Assembly: GCA_009778035.1 (NCBI GenBank)
Contig: WRKP01000019.1
Coordinates: forward strand, 1 to 45,689
Length of the DNA: 45,689 nucleotides
Direction: 5' to 3'
Source: Planctomycetaceae bacterium
GTDB lineage: Bacteria; Planctomycetota; Planctomycetia; Pirellulales; Thermoguttaceae
Positions 6,892 to 15,096 of this stretch are shown here, piece after piece (the first letter of the stretch is position 1; every line of letters begins with the position of its first letter). Below the pieces are notes generated by a model, which was given only the letters and a program-made list of their open reading frames with translations, was not told the DNA's origin and did no database searches. A program made the translations under genes and the position numbers.

Positions 6892-8430
6892 ATGGAGCGC
6901 AGCGCAGTGGCGGGTGCGCCATGCAGTTCTATGATGTCTGATAATGATATTTCTTCTGAAGAACAAAAGGCAATCGACCTGACGTCCGAAGTCTTTGAGA
7001 CAAGTGCTTGCGAACGCCGAGTACGCGTTACCGTACCACGAACCGAAATCAACGGGTATTTCGATAAGGAATTTGCCGAACTCGCCGAGACGGCCCACAT
7101 GCCGGGCTTCCGCGTCGGGAAAGCCCCCCGAAAATTGGTCGAACGCCGATTCCGCAAGGAAATTGTTGACCGCGTCAAACACGTCCTCGTCGTCGACTCC
7201 TTGGGCCAAGTTACGGATAGTGCCGAATTCACGCCGATTAGCGAACCGGATTTGGATATGTCCGCCCTCGTCCTGCCCGAAGAAGGCGATTTTGTGTTCG
7301 AATTTTCCATCGAAGTTCGGCCTGATTTCGACCTGCCTGAATGGAAAGGCTTGAAACTCGAACGTCCCGTACGCGACTTTTCGAGCGACGATGTCGATCG
7401 AGCCGTCAAACGCGTTCTTTCGCGGTACAGCGATTTGGAGGAAACGACAGAACCGGCGGCATTGGGCGATTACCTTTCGGCAGACATTACCGTCCGTGGC
7501 GAAGGCGAAACGCTGCAAAGCGTTGAGGATGAATTGATTAAGGTCAGTCCGTCATTGTCGTTCCACGACGGGGCAGTCGAAGATTTTGACAAATTGGCCG
7601 TCGGGGCCAAAGTCGGCGATGTGATTACCGGCCGCGTAACGCTTTCGGTGGATGCCCCGAATGAAGCATTCCGGGAAAAGGAAGTCGAAGTGGAGTTCCG
7701 TATCAAAAAAGTCGAACGGGAATCGTTGCCGAATGTAACGGAAGGGTTTCTGCAACGCCTCGGATACGATACGGAAGCGGATTTCCGCGATGCGGTGCTT
7801 GATTCGCTCAAACGGCAACTAGAACATGAACAGCATCGGCGAGCGAGAAAGCAGATTACGAACGGCTTGACGGTATCCGCAACTTGGGAGTTGCCGCCCA
7901 GTTTATTGAAACGCCAAATGGAACGGGAATTTCACCGGACGATTATGGAATTGCAGCGGAGCGGTTACAGTCAGGAGGAAATTATCGCCCGGCTTAACAG
8001 CATTCGGCAAAACAGTGCCGCAAATACGGCGCAGTCGCTCAAAGAGCACTTTATTCTCGAAAAAATTGCCGAAATTGAAAAAGTGGAGGATGCACCGGAA
8101 GATTACGATACGGAGATTTCATTGATCGCGGCACAACACAATGTATCGCCGCGTCGGGTGCGTGCTCAAATCGAGAAAGCGGGCCACATGGACATCTTGC
8201 GGAATCAGATTATCGAGCGTAAGGTGTTGGGAATGATCAACGAGCACGCGGTCTTCACGGACGTCCCGTTTATCTGGAATGAGCAGGCCGAAGACGGCAT
8301 TGAGGCGGTGGATTGGCCGTTGGGCGGCGAACCGGATGCGATTGATGAGGCAACGAAGGAAGACCTTAAAGCGGTGCATCAGGAAATTGACGAGAAAAAA
8401 CGCGTTGACCCGAATGTACGCGTGCAGTAG
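6892..8430 (+). CDS. tig: trigger factor (ribosome-associated chaperone)
   Basis: Binds the ribosome exit tunnel and shields nascent chains. From this ATG the protein has 512 residues, longer than the E. coli protein (432). The ribosome-binding signature GFRVGKAP is at 72-79. A central FKBP-like region (about 215-300, with KVGDVITGRVTL) and the long helical C-terminal domain follow. Compared with E. coli the signature sits about 28 residues later, and the acidic C-terminus also runs longer. The start was chosen because GAGGGG lies upstream (6871-6876, long spacing); ATG 6931 or 6934 would shorten the extension. The open frame continues upstream through the tRNA, which cannot be coding. Confidence 0.9.
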   Translation: MERSAVAGAPCSSMMSDNDISSEEQKAIDLTSEVFETSACERRVRVTVPRTEINGYFDKEFAELAETAHMPGFRVGKAPRKLVERRFRKEIVDRVKHVLVVDSLGQVTDSAEFTPISEPDLDMSALVLPEEGDFVFEFSIEVRPDFDLPEWKGLKLERPVRDFSSDDVDRAVKRVLSRYSDLEETTEPAALGDYLSADITVRGEGETLQSVEDELIKVSPSLSFHDGAVEDFDKLAVGAKVGDVITGRVTLSVDAPNEAFREKEVEVEFRIKKVERESLPNVTEGFLQRLGYDTEADFRDAVLDSLKRQLEHEQHRRARKQITNGLTVSATWELPPSLLKRQMEREFHRTIMELQRSGYSQEEIIARLNSIRQNSAANTAQSLKEHFILEKIAEIEKVEDAPEDYDTEISLIAAQHNVSPRRVRAQIEKAGHMDILRNQIIERKVLGMINEHAVFTDVPFIWNEQAEDGIEAVDWPLGGEPDAIDEATKEDLKAVHQEIDEKKRVDPNVRVQ

Positions 8431-8445
8431 ATTTGTTCGGAAACC

Positions 8446-8600
8446 GTCATCCCGGCGCAAGCCGGGAACCAGACATTGCGTGTGATACCGGTTTTTCTGG
8501 GTTCCGGCTTTCGCCGGAATGACGATGTGTGCCGGAATGATGATGTGTGCCGAAGTGGTGGAAGTGATTCCAGACCAATTTGGGATATGCTCTAACAATA
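8446..8600. repeat. repeat family A copy (GTCATYCCGGC inverted repeat with outer arm)
   Basis: GTCATCCCGGCGCAAGCCGG (8446-8465) and the mirror-image end TTCCGGCTTTCGCCGGAATG (8502-8521) flank a short core with GTGTGATACCGG. A right arm TTCCAGACCAATTT...CTCTAAC (to about 8597) is shared with other copies. It fills the gap between tig and the convergent ABC-GNAT gene, and the arm overlaps that gene's last codons. Confidence 0.75.
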
Positions 8601-9638
8601 CTCAAACGAGACGACGGCTCGGCCGCGTGAGTTTTCCGAGCCCGTCTTGCGGATTTGACTCGCCCGCCAATGCTCCGAACGCTTGCAGTGCGACAACACC
8701 GACGGATGCGATGCCGTAATGCTAAAACGAAATCCCTGTTTCGCATACATTCCGCCAAGCGTATCAAGCAGTGCTGAACCGATCCCGACGCCCTGGTAAT
8801 CAGGCAATGTAACAATTCGGCTGACGCGATACCAATTCCGCAATCCCTGCAGTGCAATGACCGCACAAAACGCGACCGGCTGGCCGTTCCACAATGCCGA
8901 GTAACATCGGCAACTTTTCGCCAAGTTGCCGTTCAAATAATGATACGGCTTAAACATGGTCCAGAGACTGCGGTCGCAATGGAAGACTTCGAGTTCGATG
9001 TTTGGTCGCCGAAGACGCCTCCGTTCTTGCGCTCCGCAGAGCGGGACGGCGGCCACATTGCCGGTCGCGGTATCGAGAATCCAATCAGGCTCGAGCCAAT
9101 CGAGGATGTCGTAATGACATGTTACGGCAACGAATTGGCAGGCCATCTTTTTGCCGTGGATTGCTTTCGCCAACGCGGCCGAGGCAATTTGAGCGACATT
9201 TCGGTCCACGACCGAAGTGTATTCGTCGAAGACAACGCGTCCGCCTTGGAGTAATGCCTGAGCCAGATCGCATCGGAACTTTTCGCCGTTGGAGAGCACG
9301 CGGTACGGCTTGAGCCAACTCGGCGGCGAACTGAAACCGACGAGCGTCAGCATTTGGATGATGTCTTTGATGGGCAAGTCGGCGAAATTGTCGATGACGG
9401 CTCGGTCGTTTTGCCAATCATATCCCGTAGAGTAGTTTTGTTTGAAGAGGTGTCGTGCGATGGTAGATTTTCCGCTGCCGGAGGGGCCGACAATGCAGCC
9501 GATATTCCAGTCGGCATCGAGCGGCGGCGTGTCGAATTGCAGGGTTCGTTCGGCTTTGTCGGCAAGGGGAACGTCGAACAAGCCCGCAACTTGGTGAACG
9601 CGGTACGAAGGATAAATCGGACAGGATAGAGTGAGCAT
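8592..9638 (-). CDS. ABC-type ATPase fused to a GNAT acetyltransferase domain
   Basis: 348 residues. The first 200 are an ABC ATPase: Walker A GPSGSGKST (51-59), signature LSNGEK (115-120, for LSGGQ), Walker B with D-loop VVFDEYTSVVD (135-145), H-loop His175. The second half (about 215-320) is a GNAT fold with the acetyl-CoA loop QGVGIGSALL (282-291). There are no membrane segments and no permease nearby, so this is a soluble ATPase and not a transporter part. It matches the described but functionally unknown class of ABC ATPases fused to acetyltransferases (COG2401-like). Substrate unknown. Upstream DNA carries tandem 13-bp repeats and a hairpin. Confidence 0.85.
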   Translation of the reverse strand: MLTLSCPIYPSYRVHQVAGLFDVPLADKAERTLQFDTPPLDADWNIGCIVGPSGSGKSTIARHLFKQNYSTGYDWQNDRAVIDNFADLPIKDIIQMLTLVGFSSPPSWLKPYRVLSNGEKFRCDLAQALLQGGRVVFDEYTSVVDRNVAQIASAALAKAIHGKKMACQFVAVTCHYDILDWLEPDWILDTATGNVAAVPLCGAQERRRLRRPNIELEVFHCDRSLWTMFKPYHYLNGNLAKSCRCYSALWNGQPVAFCAVIALQGLRNWYRVSRIVTLPDYQGVGIGSALLDTLGGMYAKQGFRFSITASHPSVLSHCKRSEHWRASQIRKTGSENSRGRAVVSFEYC

Positions 9639-9656
9639 AAGTTTGCCGCATCGCTC

Positions 9657-9695
9657 TGCGACGCGTAGAATGCGACGCGTAGAGAACGCATTCTA
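9657..9695. repeat. tandem 13-bp repeat and overlapping hairpin
   Basis: TGCGACGCGTAGA occurs twice (9657-9669 and 9671-9683). TAGAATGCG (9666-9674) pairs perfectly with CGCATTCTA (9687-9695). It lies between the Gfo/Idh stop and the ABC-GNAT start, both leftward. It could be an operator or a 3' stem-loop; there is no T-run. Confidence 0.6.
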
Positions 9696-9741
9696 TCCTT
9701 TCCGGCGTCATCGCCCGTTCGGAACCGTGCTGGCAGGTGCT

Positions 9742-11265
9742 CTAATCCAGCACGAATCCCTGCGGATAGACGGGCTTGATCAAGTCGGCAACGCCCGGCG
9801 TCCGTAGGGATGCCAGATTCGTAATCCGCATGTTCGCCGCATCCCAATGGACTTTTTCACCCCATTCGTTCGGACGCGATGCCGTCCAAACCGCTAAATT
9901 CCCCAGCAACATCGCCTCCGTCAACGGGCCCGCCTGCTCGGGAAAATTCGAAAAACACAACTCCGGCTTGTTCTCGCGAATTGCCGTGATCAACTCAAAC
10001 ATATTCCGAGGGTCGTGATCCTGCGGCTCCGCAATGCTCCCGTCCGCATTCGGATACCGCGGTGCAAATTGGATTTCCGGCACCGCAACGCCTTCCTTGC
10101 GGATATTTCGCCCCCCGCCGCGGAACCCTTCCGTGCCGACGATGATGTTACCGCTCCGTGGCCGCGTTTCGGGATATTGCAAACCATGCTCTTCGTAAAA
10201 TGCCCGACTCGGAAACCATTCGCCGTCGTACCAAACAAACTTAAAGCCCTTACGCGTCGGCGTGTCGGGATACTCAAACACGATTTCGGACGAAACCGGA
10301 AATATATCAAAATCGTGTCCCGACGTCCGCGCAACGACCGAAACGGGCGCACTCAAGTCAAGAGCCTTCATAAACTCATTGAGTGCATGGCAGGCAATAT
10401 CGCCCAACGCGCCCGTCCCGAAATCCCACCAGCCGCGCCAGCCGAAATCGTGGTAAATCCGCCGCTCCACGCCGGGAAAGTATTCCCGATGCTTCGCGAC
10501 GCCGAGCCAAAGATCCCATTCGATGTTGTTGAGTTGGTTTTCGGCCCTGCGTTTCATTTCGGCAATCAAGCGTTCCGCTTCGCCGGGAGTTTCCCGGCGG
10601 ACTTTTTCTTCGTAGGCGGCCATCGTGCGAATGGTTTCCGGTCCTTGCGGCCACCACCCGATGGGCCGATCGGTCCAAACATGCAGTTCTTTGACATCGC
10701 CGTAGATACCGGCTTTGATTTCGGCAGCGTGTCGGCGGAGGGCATCGTTCGCACTGCCTTGGTTGCCCATCTGGGTACACACGCCGGTTTCCTGAGCGAC
10801 TTTGGCCATCAGCCGACATTCGTACATAGTGCGGGCGAGCGGTTTTTGGACGTAGACGTGCTTTTTCATCCTCATGGCCATAAGGCCTTGCGGGGCATGC
10901 ATGTGATCGGCAGTGCTGATGGTTGCGGCATCAATAGTCCCTTCCATTTCCTCGAAGAGGATACGGTAATCGGTATAGGCTTTTGCTCGGGGGTATCGTT
11001 GTTGGGCGTTGGCGAGTCGTGCTTTGTCGGTATCGCAGACTGCGACGACATCGGCGAAACGGGCGGCATTGGCAATATCGCTTTCGCCTTTTCCGCCGAT
11101 ACCGATTCCGGCGAAGGCGAGTCGTTCGTTGGGAGAGGCACTGATTTTTGGGGTGTATCCGGCGAGTGCCCAGTATCCGACGCTGGTCAGGGCGGCGGTT
11201 TGCAAAAATTCACGGCGAGAGGGTTGGTGTCGAGCGGATTGATGTCGAGTGGATTGGTGTGTCAT
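9742..11265 (-). CDS. Tat-exported Gfo/Idh/MocA-family oxidoreductase
   Basis: Predicted NAD(P)-dependent sugar or inositol-type dehydrogenase. The 507-residue protein has a twin-arginine signal (SRREFLQTAAL, about 16-26) followed by a hydrophobic stretch, then a Rossmann fold (AFAGIGIGGKG). The usual EKP motif appears as VQKPLARTMYE. The C-terminal half carries the family's beta-sheet domain (WRGWWDFGTGALGD). Secreted members are greatly expanded in Planctomycetota; substrates are mostly unknown. The start is supported by AGGAG (complement of 11273-11277) 7 nt before the ATG. The N-terminus has a repetitive HQS/HQP run before the signal. Confidence 0.92.
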   Translation of the reverse strand: MTHQSTRHQSARHQPSRREFLQTAALTSVGYWALAGYTPKISASPNERLAFAGIGIGGKGESDIANAARFADVVAVCDTDKARLANAQQRYPRAKAYTDYRILFEEMEGTIDAATISTADHMHAPQGLMAMRMKKHVYVQKPLARTMYECRLMAKVAQETGVCTQMGNQGSANDALRRHAAEIKAGIYGDVKELHVWTDRPIGWWPQGPETIRTMAAYEEKVRRETPGEAERLIAEMKRRAENQLNNIEWDLWLGVAKHREYFPGVERRIYHDFGWRGWWDFGTGALGDIACHALNEFMKALDLSAPVSVVARTSGHDFDIFPVSSEIVFEYPDTPTRKGFKFVWYDGEWFPSRAFYEEHGLQYPETRPRSGNIIVGTEGFRGGGRNIRKEGVAVPEIQFAPRYPNADGSIAEPQDHDPRNMFELITAIRENKPELCFSNFPEQAGPLTEAMLLGNLAVWTASRPNEWGEKVHWDAANMRITNLASLRTPGVADLIKPVYPQGFVLD

Positions 11266-11332
11266 GGAAAGACTCCTGAAAGAGAGACGGAAGGTTTACT
11301 CTACCATAAACCGCCGTGAAAGGAAAGCGCAC

Positions 11333-11358
11333 GGCCGCCGACCGCCGGGCGGGTGCGA
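11333..11358. repeat. repeat family B fragment
   Basis: CGGCCGCCGACCGCCGGGCG matches the terminal part of the full copy at 2547-2640. It is a remnant only, next to the 3' end of the DUF1570 gene. Confidence 0.5.
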
Positions 11359-11361
11359 TTT

Positions 11362-13092
11362 TTACCGGTCAGGGCCGAAATGCTCGCGGAATGCCTCACG
11401 CTGGTTCTTTATCACGTCATCCAAATACAATTTCAACGACGGTGCGGACTCCTGCTTGCTCTGCGATTTGCCGGAAAATGCTTTCTCAAAATTGCCATAC
11501 GAAAAAGCAAGACCCTTTTGTGCGTACCTTTCGCCGGGCTCCCATTCCGCCAACATCTGCAAATACGCCGCCAACATCTGGTGCGTCTGCGGCGAATGGT
11601 GAATCATAAAATGCACCCAAGCCCACGAATCCCGATATTCCTTGGCGCCCATATCGCTGATCGTCTCCAACTTGGAAAGCCGATCAAGCGACGGCACCAT
11701 TCCCATCCTGGCATTCCAGCGAATCTGCGATGCGTAGGGATGATTGTTCGCCCTGTCCCGACTCGGGACCTCAAAATACTTGGCCAATCCCTCATCCAGC
11801 CAAATCGGCACCCGCGGAACCGAGGCATGGATAATCGCATGCGTCATCTCGTGCCGCAGGTCAATCTCAAAATCCTTCGACCGCTGCACCAGGAGCGTTC
11901 CCGGCTTGTTGTCCAATTTCACGAACAACGCCCGACGGTCGCGGGGAGCCCTCGGGAAAAACTCCCGCAGGAATGCAATGTACGATGCCTCATCCTTGAA
12001 AAGGCATAACTCGATTTTCTCCTTGGGAGCAGGCACTCCGATATAGCGGTTCAAATCGTGCTGCAACTGCTCGATTTCGCTGAGGAGCGGAGCGATTTCG
12101 GTCAACGGGAAATTCGCCTGGATGACGACCACACCCCGAGTTTGCGAATAGTTCAGCCGATGTTTATAGGTCGGAGTCAAATCAATTTTCGGATCGGCAG
12201 GCACTGCGGTAGGCACTGCGGCGGGCACTGCGGGCGGCACCGCGGCGGGTACAGCGGGAAGTGCCGCCAAGGCCGTTGCATGTCCGTCCCATTCGCTGAC
12301 GGGAGCCCGTTGGCCGGTAACAATCGTTTGGCGAATTTCGGCATCGTTTTGCGAACGCGGAACCGATGCCGTCCTTTCGGCAATGTCGATTAGTGAACCC
12401 TGTGCGACATTTTGCGGAGTATCGGGCCGAAACGAAGTCGTTTGGATGAGCGTTGGCATACCGCTTTGCAGTCCGCCGAGTTCCTGTTGGGGAAAGTATT
12501 CGACCCAATCCCGAGTGTCGAAGGAATACGACGAAAAGGATGTGCTGGCTTGGCCGACTTCTTGCGAAGCGACCTCGGCATCCAGATCGACACTCTGGGC
12601 ATGAGCACTGTGTGCGGGCAGGGGAGCATTGCCGGGAGCCAGATTGCCCGCCAGGCTGTTCTCGTGTTCGGTGTAGGGGTTCGGCGGCGGGACGGGCGCG
12701 ATGCCTGTTACTATAGAGCGTTGCGGAATTGGAGCGTTAGACCGAGCGGCCGGAGATGCGTGCGATTGCATTGCCGTTTGGGGCCGTTCTGGATTTGCGG
12801 TATGTGCAACGGTTGGCTGCGGCGGTCGGGCTTGGGGTTGTTGCGGCCTCTCTTTTTCCCAAAATCGCAAATTGGCAAAAAACTTCTTTGCATCGCCAGG
12901 TTGGAAGAAGGGAGTGCGTTTATCGTGGAAGACCGAATCCGGCACTGGTCGGGAAATCCGGTCGGTTGGACTGCTTTCACCGGCGGCGAAGCAGGATATG
13001 GTGCCGAACGAAAGGGAGCAAGCGAGCAGGACGAGCGCATTTCCAGCGATCATCGCGAATGTTGCTTTCCTTTTGTTGGCAAAATGGGGCAT
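11362..13092 (-). CDS. secreted DUF1570-type zinc metallopeptidase
   Basis: 576 residues. An N-terminal signal (about 12-38, ending CFAAG) and a long low-complexity Pro/Ala/Gln region precede a C-terminal peptidase-like domain. That domain has HEMTH (414-418) for zinc and WLDEGLAKYFE (431-441), where E434 is the probable third ligand, as in gluzincin peptidases. Residues near 280-300 are PAVPAAVP-type repeats encoded by five 12-bp units. The family is common in planctomycetes; the natural substrate is unknown. Exported, probably periplasmic or surface. It is transcribed alone, divergent from argF. Confidence 0.82.
   Translation of the reverse strand: MPHFANKRKATFAMIAGNALVLLACSLSFGTISCFAAGESSPTDRISRPVPDSVFHDKRTPFFQPGDAKKFFANLRFWEKERPQQPQARPPQPTVAHTANPERPQTAMQSHASPAARSNAPIPQRSIVTGIAPVPPPNPYTEHENSLAGNLAPGNAPLPAHSAHAQSVDLDAEVASQEVGQASTSFSSYSFDTRDWVEYFPQQELGGLQSGMPTLIQTTSFRPDTPQNVAQGSLIDIAERTASVPRSQNDAEIRQTIVTGQRAPVSEWDGHATALAALPAVPAAVPPAVPAAVPTAVPADPKIDLTPTYKHRLNYSQTRGVVVIQANFPLTEIAPLLSEIEQLQHDLNRYIGVPAPKEKIELCLFKDEASYIAFLREFFPRAPRDRRALFVKLDNKPGTLLVQRSKDFEIDLRHEMTHAIIHASVPRVPIWLDEGLAKYFEVPSRDRANNHPYASQIRWNARMGMVPSLDRLSKLETISDMGAKEYRDSWAWVHFMIHHSPQTHQMLAAYLQMLAEWEPGERYAQKGLAFSYGNFEKAFSGKSQSKQESAPSLKLYLDDVIKNQREAFREHFGPDR
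12196..12255. repeat. five tandem 12-bp units inside the DUF1570 gene
   Basis: Five consecutive 12-mers of the form GGCGGGCACTGC (12196, 12208, 12220, 12232, 12244) with one to four differences each. They encode the Ala-Val-Pro-rich linker. A repeat in whole codons can change length by slippage without frameshift. Confidence 0.8.
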
Positions 13093-13296
13093 TGTAGGTT
13101 ATTTTGGACAGGGCGTTGGAATTGCATAATCAGACATATTCCTTGTTATCGGCAAATTTGCTACAAACAATCAGAATAAACTTTAATTTTTCCGCAAAAA
13201 TTCCTATCGTCGCTCTGAAGTATAATGTTTTCAGTGCTATTTGGGCAAGAGCAAAACGCGTGCGAGTGCGAGCGTGCGCTCGCTCGCTCGCTTTTG

Positions 13297-13324
13297 TTTA
13301 CATTTCGGGAAAAAACGATATAAT
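13297..13324 (+). promoter_or_regulatory. promoter of argF
   Basis: TTTACA (13297-13302), 16 nt, TATAAT (13319-13324), close to consensus. The ATG is 33 nt beyond the -10. Just upstream (13258-13293) is a GC-rich CGAGCG/CGCTCG run able to fold into a hairpin. No clear arginine-repressor box was recognised. Confidence 0.7.
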
Positions 13325-13357
13325 CGTTCCTTCCCATGAATTTGCCCGGCTGAAATC

Positions 13358-14272
13358 ATGAGACATTTCGTCACCCTCAACGACATCACCACGGAAGAAT
13401 TCCTGCATATTCTCGAATTGGCAAAAAATATCAAACGGGAATTCAAGCAAGGAATGCCATCCGCTCCGCTCGCAGGAAAAGTCCTCGCGATGATTTTTGA
13501 AAAACCATCACTCAGAACGCGAGTCAGTTTTGAAGCCGGTATGTTCCAACTCGGAGGACTCGCAATGTCCCTCGGCGAGGAAATCGGATTCGGAAAACGA
13601 GAAACGGCAAAAGACATCGCTCAAGTCTTGAGTTCCATGGCCGACATCATCATGTTTCGGGCATTGGCTCACAAAAGCATTACGGATTTGGCCCAATACA
13701 GCACCAGTCCAGTCATCAACGGCTTGTCGGATACGGAACATCCCTGTCAGGCCCTGTCCGATATGATGACGATCGGCGAAATTTTCGGGCAATTTCAAGG
13801 CCTTAAACTCGCCTGGGTCGGCGACGCAAACAACGTTGCCGCAAGTTTACTCCAAGCATCGGCAAAATTGGGAATGAAAATGTCCGTTGCCGCCCCGAAG
13901 CAGTTTCAATTCGACTCGGCACAACTGGAGCAAATCGTTGGAACGTCGCGGACGCCCGGCTTTGAAGTTGAATTGACGGATGATCCGGCAAAGGCCGTTC
14001 GGGATGCTCACGTGGTGTATACCGATGTTTGGGTCAGTATGGGCCAGGAAAGCGAAGAGGCGAGCCGCAAGGAGATTTTCGCCCCGTATCAGGTCAACGG
14101 CGAGTTATTTTCCGCGGCGCGGAGCGATGCGGTTTTTCTGCATTGTCTTCCGGCTCGTCGGGGATTGGAAGTTACGGATGCGGTCATTGATTCGCCGCAG
14201 AGCCAGGTGGTGTTGCAAGCCGAAAACCGATTGCACGCCCAGAAGGGATTGTTGGTTTGGCTGCTTCAATAG
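13358..14272 (+). CDS. argF: ornithine carbamoyltransferase
   Basis: Makes citrulline from ornithine and carbamoyl phosphate in arginine synthesis (cytosol, trimer). The length of 304 is typical. The carbamoyl-phosphate loop reads SLRTR (51-55) in place of the common STRTR. HPCQ is at 128-131, the ornithine-side DVWVSMGQE at 223-231 and HCLPA at 262-266. The SMGQE and HCLPA motifs favour ornithine over aspartate or N-acetylornithine. It is a single-gene unit: no other arg gene is adjacent. Confidence 0.94.
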   Translation: MRHFVTLNDITTEEFLHILELAKNIKREFKQGMPSAPLAGKVLAMIFEKPSLRTRVSFEAGMFQLGGLAMSLGEEIGFGKRETAKDIAQVLSSMADIIMFRALAHKSITDLAQYSTSPVINGLSDTEHPCQALSDMMTIGEIFGQFQGLKLAWVGDANNVAASLLQASAKLGMKMSVAAPKQFQFDSAQLEQIVGTSRTPGFEVELTDDPAKAVRDAHVVYTDVWVSMGQESEEASRKEIFAPYQVNGELFSAARSDAVFLHCLPARRGLEVTDAVIDSPQSQVVLQAENRLHAQKGLLVWLLQ

Positions 14273-14350
14273 GTAGGCAGCCGACCGCCGGGCGGGTGCG
14301 TCGGCGCAGCCGACTGGAAGGCTCAAAATGCGGAGTACCGCAGTTGCCTT
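14273..14350. repeat. repeat family B, copy lacking one terminus
   Basis: It runs GTAGGCAGCCGACCGCCGGG, then the GTCGGCGCAGCCGAC hairpin, then CTCAAAATGCGG and CCGCAGTTGCC. This is collinear with the reverse complement of 2547-2640 but lacks the closing inverted terminus. It begins 1 nt after the argF stop. Confidence 0.75.
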
Positions 14351-14384
14351 TTGCGAAAATTGCAGTTGGCCCGGGTGAACCCTC

Positions 14385-14413
14385 TTGCCATCACATCCAA
14401 CAGAGGTTAGCAT
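14385..14413 (+). promoter_or_regulatory. promoter of the Nudix gene
   Basis: TTGCCA (14385-14390), 17 nt, TAGCAT (14408-14413), only 6 nt before the ATG. This suggests a leaderless mRNA. Confidence 0.45.
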
Positions 14414-14419
14414 TTAGCC

Positions 14420-15037
14420 ATGGAAGAGCAAATTTTAGTCGTTCCAACGCAACTTTTTCACGAACTCGGATACTTTCAAGGCTTCTGTCCCGATGCACAA
14501 CGTTATCGCGACATTCTGCTCGATGCAAAAAATGTCCAATTCCGCCCGCGAAGCGAAATGGAAACCAATCCCGAATTCAAACAGTTGATTCCCTATATGA
14601 TTTTCTGCCATACCGACTCGGCAGGCAATGTCAGCATTTTTCAATACGTCCGCGGTAAGGGAATGGGCGAAAGCCGATTGCATCAAAAACGCAGCATCGG
14701 AGTCGGCGGACATATTTCCTCCGAAGACGGCGGGCAGCGATCGGGCGACATCTACCGGGAGGGAATGCTTCGGGAATTGCACGAGGAAGTGCGACTGCAA
14801 TCGGCGTTTACCGAACGGTGTGTTGGTTTAATCAACGATGATTCCACGGAAGTCGGGCGTGTGCATCTCGGCATTGTGCATCGTTTGGATGTTATCGAAC
14901 CGAAAGTCGTTTCCAACGAGTCGGACTTGATTGAATCCGGCTTCATGCCGCTTGACGAACTGCGTAAACATCGGGAGCAGATGGAATCTTGGTCGGCCAT
15001 CAGTTTGGATACGCTGTTCGGCAAGAGCGGCGGCTAA
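14420..15037 (+). CDS. Nudix-like hydrolase domain protein
   Basis: 205 residues. A Nudix box of the form Gx5Ex7REUxEEx is recognisable as GGHISSEDGG...REGMLRELHEEV (about 95-125), with a few extra residues between the Gly and Arg-Glu parts. Such enzymes hydrolyse a nucleoside diphosphate linked to another group; the substrate here is unknown. The N-terminal 70 residues (MEEQILVVPTQLFHELGYF) form an extra domain seen in larger Nudix-like phosphoesterases. It lies downstream of argF and upstream of folD, each with its own promoter. Confidence 0.75.
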   Translation: MEEQILVVPTQLFHELGYFQGFCPDAQRYRDILLDAKNVQFRPRSEMETNPEFKQLIPYMIFCHTDSAGNVSIFQYVRGKGMGESRLHQKRSIGVGGHISSEDGGQRSGDIYREGMLRELHEEVRLQSAFTERCVGLINDDSTEVGRVHLGIVHRLDVIEPKVVSNESDLIESGFMPLDELRKHREQMESWSAISLDTLFGKSGG

Positions 15038-15040
15038 CGC

Positions 15041-15069
15041 TTGCACATGTTCCCTAACCGATTTACAAT
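15041..15069 (+). promoter_or_regulatory. promoter of folD
   Basis: TTGCAC (15041-15046), 17 nt, TACAAT (15064-15069). The ATG follows 27 nt later; no ribosome site is visible. Confidence 0.6.
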
Positions 15070-15096
15070 ACACCTACTCAACAGCACGACGAACCT

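Noticed and set aside
10015-11319. Rightward open frame of 434 codons
   Set aside because: Antisense to the Gfo/Idh oxidoreductase, whose signal peptide, ribosome site and domains are clear; the frame arises from codon bias.
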